Assembly (NCBI GenBank): GCA_902761145.1
Contig: CACWJA010000005.1
Coordinates: 1-34,641 of the forward strand
DNA from: an uncultured bacterium
GTDB lineage: Bacteria; Patescibacteriota; Saccharimonadia; Saccharimonadales; Saccharimonadaceae
DNA: 34,641 bases
Direction: 5' to 3'
Part shown: positions 31,920-34,641 of the stretch, one piece after another
Layout of the letters: the number at the start of each line of letters is the position of its first letter
Numbering within the stretch: the stretch's first letter is position 1
Program-made: the position numbers and the translations under genes
Notes under the pieces: model-generated
What the model was told of the DNA's origin: nothing
The model's database searches: none
Seen by the model: only the letters and a program-made list of their open reading frames with translations

Positions 31920-31931
31920 GTGTGGTATACT
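31903..31931 (+). promoter_or_regulatory. Promoter of rpmH with embedded DnaA box
   Basis: TTGATA (31903-31908), 17-nt spacer, extended TGG-TATACT (31926-31931). A DnaA box occupies 31911-31919 of the spacer. Confidence 0.7.
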
Positions 31932-31972
31932 ATATAAAGAATTTGGAAAAAATAAAAGTATAAGGAATTAAT

Positions 31973-32110
31973 ATGCCAAAGAGAACATATCAACCACATA
32001 AGAGGCAGCGCAAACAAGAGCATGGTTTTATGAAGCGAAATGCTAGTAAGACTGGGCGCAAGGTATTGGCTCGTCGTCGCTTGAAGGGGCGTGCTAGACT
32101 AGCTGCCTAG
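31973..32110 (+). CDS. rpmH: Ribosomal protein L34
   Basis: 45 residues, [20 protein letters not shown] through [16 protein letters not shown]; the full L34 signature (MKRTYQP, HGF, R-R-x-K-G-R) is present. It binds 23S rRNA in the large subunit. AAGGA precedes the ATG. It is first in the rpmH-rnpA-yidC-jag order, transcribed away from the origin. Confidence 0.97.
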   Translation: MPKRTYQPHKRQRKQEHGFMKRNASKTGRKVLARRRLKGRARLAA

Positions 32111-32120
32111 GTAATAACAT

Positions 32121-32151
32121 AATACCCATCTCTGTATAAAGGATGGGTATT
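32121..32151 (+). terminator. Terminator or attenuator after rpmH
   Basis: AATACCCATC (32121-32130) pairs with GATGGGTATT (32142-32151), loop of 11, followed by ATTAAT with a poor T tract. It may partly separate rpmH from rnpA, which has its own promoter. Confidence 0.65.
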
Positions 32152-32171
32152 ATTAATGCTATAGTATATAG

Positions 32172-32180
32172 TGATATAAT
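32172..32180 (+). promoter_or_regulatory. Extended -10 promoter of rnpA
   Basis: TGA-TATAAT, -10 at 32175-32180, start near 32187, leader about 17 nt with TTGGAG before ATG 32204. Confidence 0.6.
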
Positions 32181-32203
32181 TGACTAAAATATATTGGAGC
32201 TAT

Positions 32204-32542
32204 ATGTTAGAAAAAAAATATAGGTTTCATTCACGTGGTGGTGTGAGATATGTGTACCAAAAAGGTAAGACTATTCGCAAGCCGAAAATGTCATTAGTGT
32301 TTACTGATAACACTCGCGGGTTTACACGTGTAGCGGTAGTAGTATCAAAAAAAGTAGATAAGAGTGCAGTGGGTAGAAATAAAATACGACGCAGGGTTTA
32401 TGAGGCGATTAGACTTAATTTTGATGATTTACCAAAGAAGAGGGATTATATATTTGTAATATATAACAAAAATATGGCTAAAATATCGTTTCAGGAATTA
32501 GAGAAGGAGCTAGGCGAGCTAGTTTCTGAGTCTATGGTGTGA
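32204..32542 (+). CDS. rnpA: Ribonuclease P protein component
   Basis: Protein subunit of the tRNA 5'-processing ribozyme, 112 residues. Starts MLEKKYRFHSRGGV; the longer ORF start at 32180 overlaps the -10 box and is rejected. The RNA-binding signature GRNKIRRRVYEAIR, preceded by VVVSKKVDKSAV, is intact. Its presence shows RNase P is expected, even though one tRNA here seems to need little 5' trimming. The yidC start lies 4 nt past its stop. Confidence 0.93.
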   Translation: MLEKKYRFHSRGGVRYVYQKGKTIRKPKMSLVFTDNTRGFTRVAVVVSKKVDKSAVGRNKIRRRVYEAIRLNFDDLPKKRDYIFVIYNKNMAKISFQELEKELGELVSESMV

Positions 32543-32546
32543 TATA

Positions 32547-33665
32547 ATGAATATGATGGACAAGAAGAGTGTGAAGAAATATATTTACTGGGGGATATTT
32601 ATTTTGTTTGTGATTGGGTCTATTGCGGCTGGAAGTCCACTAAACCTGATAGATATTATAGTGGTAAGACCGATAGTAAATATATTATTTGTGATATTTA
32701 ATTTGGTGCATGATTTTGGCCTAGCGATAATAATATTTACAGTATTAGTAAAATTTTGCATGTGGCCACTTACGAAGCGACAGTTAAATCAGACAAAATT
32801 GATTCGTAAAATACAGCCAGAGTTAACTCAGATAAAAAAGAACTGCAAAGGTAATAAGCAATTGGAGTCTTTGCAGACTATGGATCTGTATAAGCGCTAC
32901 AATGTGAAGCCTTTTGCCTCGATATTAACTTTGATAATACAATTACCGATATTTGTTGCGATTTTTTCGGCTATACGGGTAATAGCTACACCTTTGCCCC
33001 AGGATAATTTAAACAATCGTGCATACGACATAGTGGCATATGAGGGCTCTGAGATAAGACAGCTAGAAGAGAAGCAGAATGCATACCTAAGTGACTTACA
33101 GAACAAAGATATATCAGATGAAGAGAAAACACCATATGATTTTCACCCTCAATTATTTGGTGTGATTAATCTAGACGTGAAAGCTAGCGATGTGATGATG
33201 GGGAGGTTTAGCTGGAGTGCGTTGTTTATACTGATGTGTGCAATAATGGCGTCGGTGGTGCAATATTGGGCCACAAAGCAACAAATGCCGTCTGGTAAAA
33301 GTGAGAAAAAGAAGAAATTCCGTGATATCGTACGAGAGGCTAAAAATGGTAAAGAGATAGATGAAGCGGATATAAGTAGTATGACTACTGGGCAAATGTC
33401 TATGATGATGCCGATAATGATGTTTATCATTATGTTTAATTTAAACGGTGCTTTGGCATTTTACTATTTCTTGAGTAATGTATTTACGGTAGTGCAACAG
33501 CGCATAGTACTAAGGAGAGTAGACGAGGAAATAGATGCTGCTACGGATAAGGCAGTACTTAAGGAACTAAGAAATATAAAAGAAGCCCAAGTGGTAGAAA
33601 ATAAAAAAACAGGAACAAAAATAACAAGAATCTCCGCCAAGGATAATAAAAAGAAAAGGAGATAA
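32547..33665 (+). CDS. yidC: Membrane protein insertase YidC/Oxa1
   Basis: Inserts and folds inner-membrane proteins. 372 residues, Gram-positive-type length without the large periplasmic domain. Helices near 13-30, 42-68 (with TVLVKFCMWPLTKRQL), 118-138, 222-242 and 283-320; FNLNGALAFYYFLSN and QQRIV are family features; the tail is very basic (KKKRR). An insert of about 70 residues (145-215) between helices is acidic. Three in-frame ATGs cluster at the start (32547, 32553, 32556). A TGA-TATAAT box at 32540-32548 overlaps the first, and a leaderless message from it would start at 32556; coupling to rnpA would use 32547. Confidence 0.94.
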   Translation: MNMMDKKSVKKYIYWGIFILFVIGSIAAGSPLNLIDIIVVRPIVNILFVIFNLVHDFGLAIIIFTVLVKFCMWPLTKRQLNQTKLIRKIQPELTQIKKNCKGNKQLESLQTMDLYKRYNVKPFASILTLIIQLPIFVAIFSAIRVIATPLPQDNLNNRAYDIVAYEGSEIRQLEEKQNAYLSDLQNKDISDEEKTPYDFHPQLFGVINLDVKASDVMMGRFSWSALFILMCAIMASVVQYWATKQQMPSGKSEKKKKFRDIVREAKNGKEIDEADISSMTTGQMSMMMPIMMFIIMFNLNGALAFYYFLSNVFTVVQQRIVLRRVDEEIDAATDKAVLKELRNIKEAQVVENKKTGTKITRISAKDNKKKRR

Positions 33666-33668
33666 TAA

Positions 33669-34133
33669 ATGAATAAAGATGAATCAATAAGATTTGCTGC
33701 GAGATACCTAGAGGATCTGCTGAGTTTCTTTGGAATAAATGTAGCGGTAACATCAACAATAGATGATGAGGTGATACAGCTATCCGTACCATCTACATCG
33801 CTGAACTCTTTGTTGATAGGTAAAAATGCAGATAATTTGAGAGCGTTGCAACATGTGGTATCGATGGCATTAGTATCAAAAGATGCTGAAGTGACGCGGG
33901 TAAATGTGGATGTAGCTAGCTACAAGCAGCACCGGGCAGAGCGAATAGCTGAAAAAGCAGAAGGATGGATAACGAAAGTGCGACAGACGGGGCAGCCTAT
34001 GACGGTGAATCTGAATGCGGCAGATAGACGTGTGGTGCATAAATTGGCTGGGGATTATTCGGATATTACCACCCACTCTGAGGGGGAGGGGCGAGATAGA
34101 AAACTAATAATAGAAAAGAAAAGTGACGAATAG
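33669..34133 (+). CDS. jag: KhpB/Jag RNA-binding protein
   Basis: 154 residues. KH domain with LLIGKNADNLRALQHVVS (about 37-55) and R3H domain at the C-terminus (AADRRVVHKLAGDY, then THSEGEGRDRKLII). It lacks the N-terminal Jag domain of longer homologues. Such proteins act with KhpA on mRNAs for envelope and division functions. AAAGGAGA lies before the ATG, 3 nt after the yidC stop region, so it belongs to the yidC operon. Confidence 0.92.
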   Translation: MNKDESIRFAARYLEDLLSFFGINVAVTSTIDDEVIQLSVPSTSLNSLLIGKNADNLRALQHVVSMALVSKDAEVTRVNVDVASYKQHRAERIAEKAEGWITKVRQTGQPMTVNLNAADRRVVHKLAGDYSDITTHSEGEGRDRKLIIEKKSDE

Positions 34134-34149
34134 TAAAAATATTCGTAAT

Positions 34150-34183
34150 AAATATCCACTAGGCTAGCTGGTGGATATTTTGT
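34150..34183 (+). terminator. Terminator of rnpA-yidC-jag operon
   Basis: AAATATCCAC (34150-34159) pairs with GTGGATATTT (34171-34180), loop of 11, running into TTTTGTG. Confidence 0.75.
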
Positions 34184-34277
34184 GATAATAATACGGTAGA
34201 TAATATAATTTATGAATAACATAGTAGTGCTATTTTTTAAAAAACCATAACAAATTCATCACAAATTAATATAAGCA

Positions 34278-34286
34278 TGATACAAT
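34278..34286 (+). promoter_or_regulatory. Extended -10 promoter of right VPDTG gene copy
   Basis: TGA-TACAAT, -10 at 34281-34286, predicted start near 34293, four nt before the leader hairpin. The 34184-34277 stretch before it shows nothing else. Confidence 0.5.
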
Positions 34287-34296
34287 AATTAGTAAT

Positions 34297-34325
34297 ATAT
34301 AACTTCAATAGGTGTGTAGTTATAT
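34297..34325 (+). promoter_or_regulatory. 5'-leader hairpin of right VPDTG gene copy
   Basis: Perfect 8-bp stem ATATAACT/AGTTATAT (34297-34304 with 34318-34325), 13-nt loop containing AGGTG. The left copy has an unrelated stem with the same loop core TAGGTG-N-GTA. AAGGAGGTG follows at 34356. Confidence 0.5.
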
Positions 34326-34371
34326 GGGAGTTAATCTATATAGTTAAATAAATATAAGGAGGTGATAAGCT

Positions 34372-34641
34372 ATTATAGCTACTACAAACACTAATATTAA
34401 AATCAATATAGTAGAACCAAGTAGCTCCACTCCAGTAGACCCAACTCCTATAGATCCAGTACCAACAGATCCTTCTGATACCACTAACACTACCACCTAC
34501 ACCTCCTCCACAGACGTCTCAGTACCAGACACAGGCTTATTTACTCATGGTATAGGCGGTACAGAAGCCACTATTATTACTATATCTACCATAGCATTAC
34601 TACTCACCATTATAGCTACTATAGTAACAGTACTATATAAG
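34372..34641 (+). pseudogene. Truncated VPDTG-tail surface protein copy (right), start codon altered
   Basis: Runs off the contig end. AAGGAGGTG (34356-34364) is followed by TGA, TAA and then an open frame whose aligned start is ATA (34375-34377) where the left copy has ATG; ATT at 34372 is the only other candidate. The frame reads A-T-T-N-T-N-I-K-I-N-I-V-E-P, a Pro/Thr/Asp/Ser-rich stalk, VPDTGLF, Gly-rich turn, a hydrophobic helix and TVLYK at the cut. It is intact after the start. It could be translated from a rare codon, be silent, or be an assembly chimera. Confidence 0.6.
34543..34641. repeat. Right arm of 99-nt exact terminal inverted repeat
   Basis: Exact reverse complement of 1-99; encodes the LFTHGIGGTEATIITIST part and the membrane helix of the VPDTG tail. 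Divergence begins right before it. Confidence 0.9.

Noticed and set aside
1-34641. Linear replicon with terminal inverted repeats
   Set aside because: Repeat arms lie inside truncated coding sequence, the window holds the chromosomal origin, and exact identity stops at 99 nt, which fits assembly breakage.
1-34641. Alternative genetic code (TGA read as glycine)
   Set aside because: TGA ends rnpA and dnaN at the expected lengths, and no long frame needs TGA readthrough.

Overview
The window looks like a chromosomal contig from a candidate phyla radiation bacterium, most likely Saccharibacteria (TM7). The grounds are AT-rich compact gene content, a 45-residue L34, a FISUMP-type surface protein, several large proteins with no family I can name, and the gene order jag-yidC-rnpA-rpmH facing dnaA-dnaN-recF. 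TGA is used as a stop (rnpA, dnaN) and TGG as Trp, so the code is standard and Gracilibacteria/SR1 are unlikely. The replication origin lies at about 30.1-31.97 kb, and most genes on both sides are transcribed away from it.

Layout. 0-0.5 kb: broken, truncated copy of a surface-protein gene with a VPDTG sorting-like tail. 0.5-5.5 kb (minus strand): P-type ATPase, a frameshifted FISUMP surface protein and a FemAB aminoacyltransferase. 5.8-8.5 kb (plus): a transposase N-terminus-like ORF and three unknown genes. 8.5-12.4 kb: valS, a small unknown gene, a HIT protein and a PAP2 phosphatase. 12.4-13.9 kb: tRNA-Arg(GCG) with a tandem array of its own 3' end, a DUF6512-like membrane protein, and tRNA-Ser(CGA) with a duplicated 3' end. 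13.9-18.5 kb: a VirB6/TrbL-like protein of 1118 residues and an overlapping single-pass partner. 18.6-24.1 kb: a Mur-ligase-like pseudoenzyme, an anchored extracytoplasmic protein, MurE, and a MacB-type ABC pair. 24.1-28 kb: tRNA-Ser(GGA) with a structured element and a third 3'-end duplicate, a TrmA/RlmD-type methyltransferase and a large single-pass protein. 28-34.1 kb: recF, dnaN, dnaA, origin, rpmH, rnpA, yidC, jag. 34.2-34.64 kb: a second copy of the VPDTG gene, inverted relative to the first. The outermost 99 nt at the two ends are exact inverted copies, so the contig was probably broken inside a repeat family.

Four patterns stand out. (1) All three tRNA genes are followed by a damaged duplicate of their own 3' end, three tandem ~111-nt units in the Arg case, with changes where the T-loop lies; I know of no described system matching this. 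(2) At least eleven protein genes have an extended -10 box 6-8 nt before the start codon and no Shine-Dalgarno, implying leaderless mRNAs; one tRNA promoter similarly appears to start at the mature 5' end. (3) Surface genes show signs of variability: two VPDTG copies with different 5' lesions, and a FISUMP gene out of frame by one TA unit. (4) The dnaA-dnaN spacer carries a DnaA box, short G/C stretch and DnaA-trio layout plus two pairs of iterons.

Functionally the window combines replication initiation, RNA processing and membrane insertion at the origin with envelope building (MurE, FemAB, PAP2, YidC) and surface or secretion proteins. This fits a small, host-attached cell, but the lifestyle is inferred, not shown.
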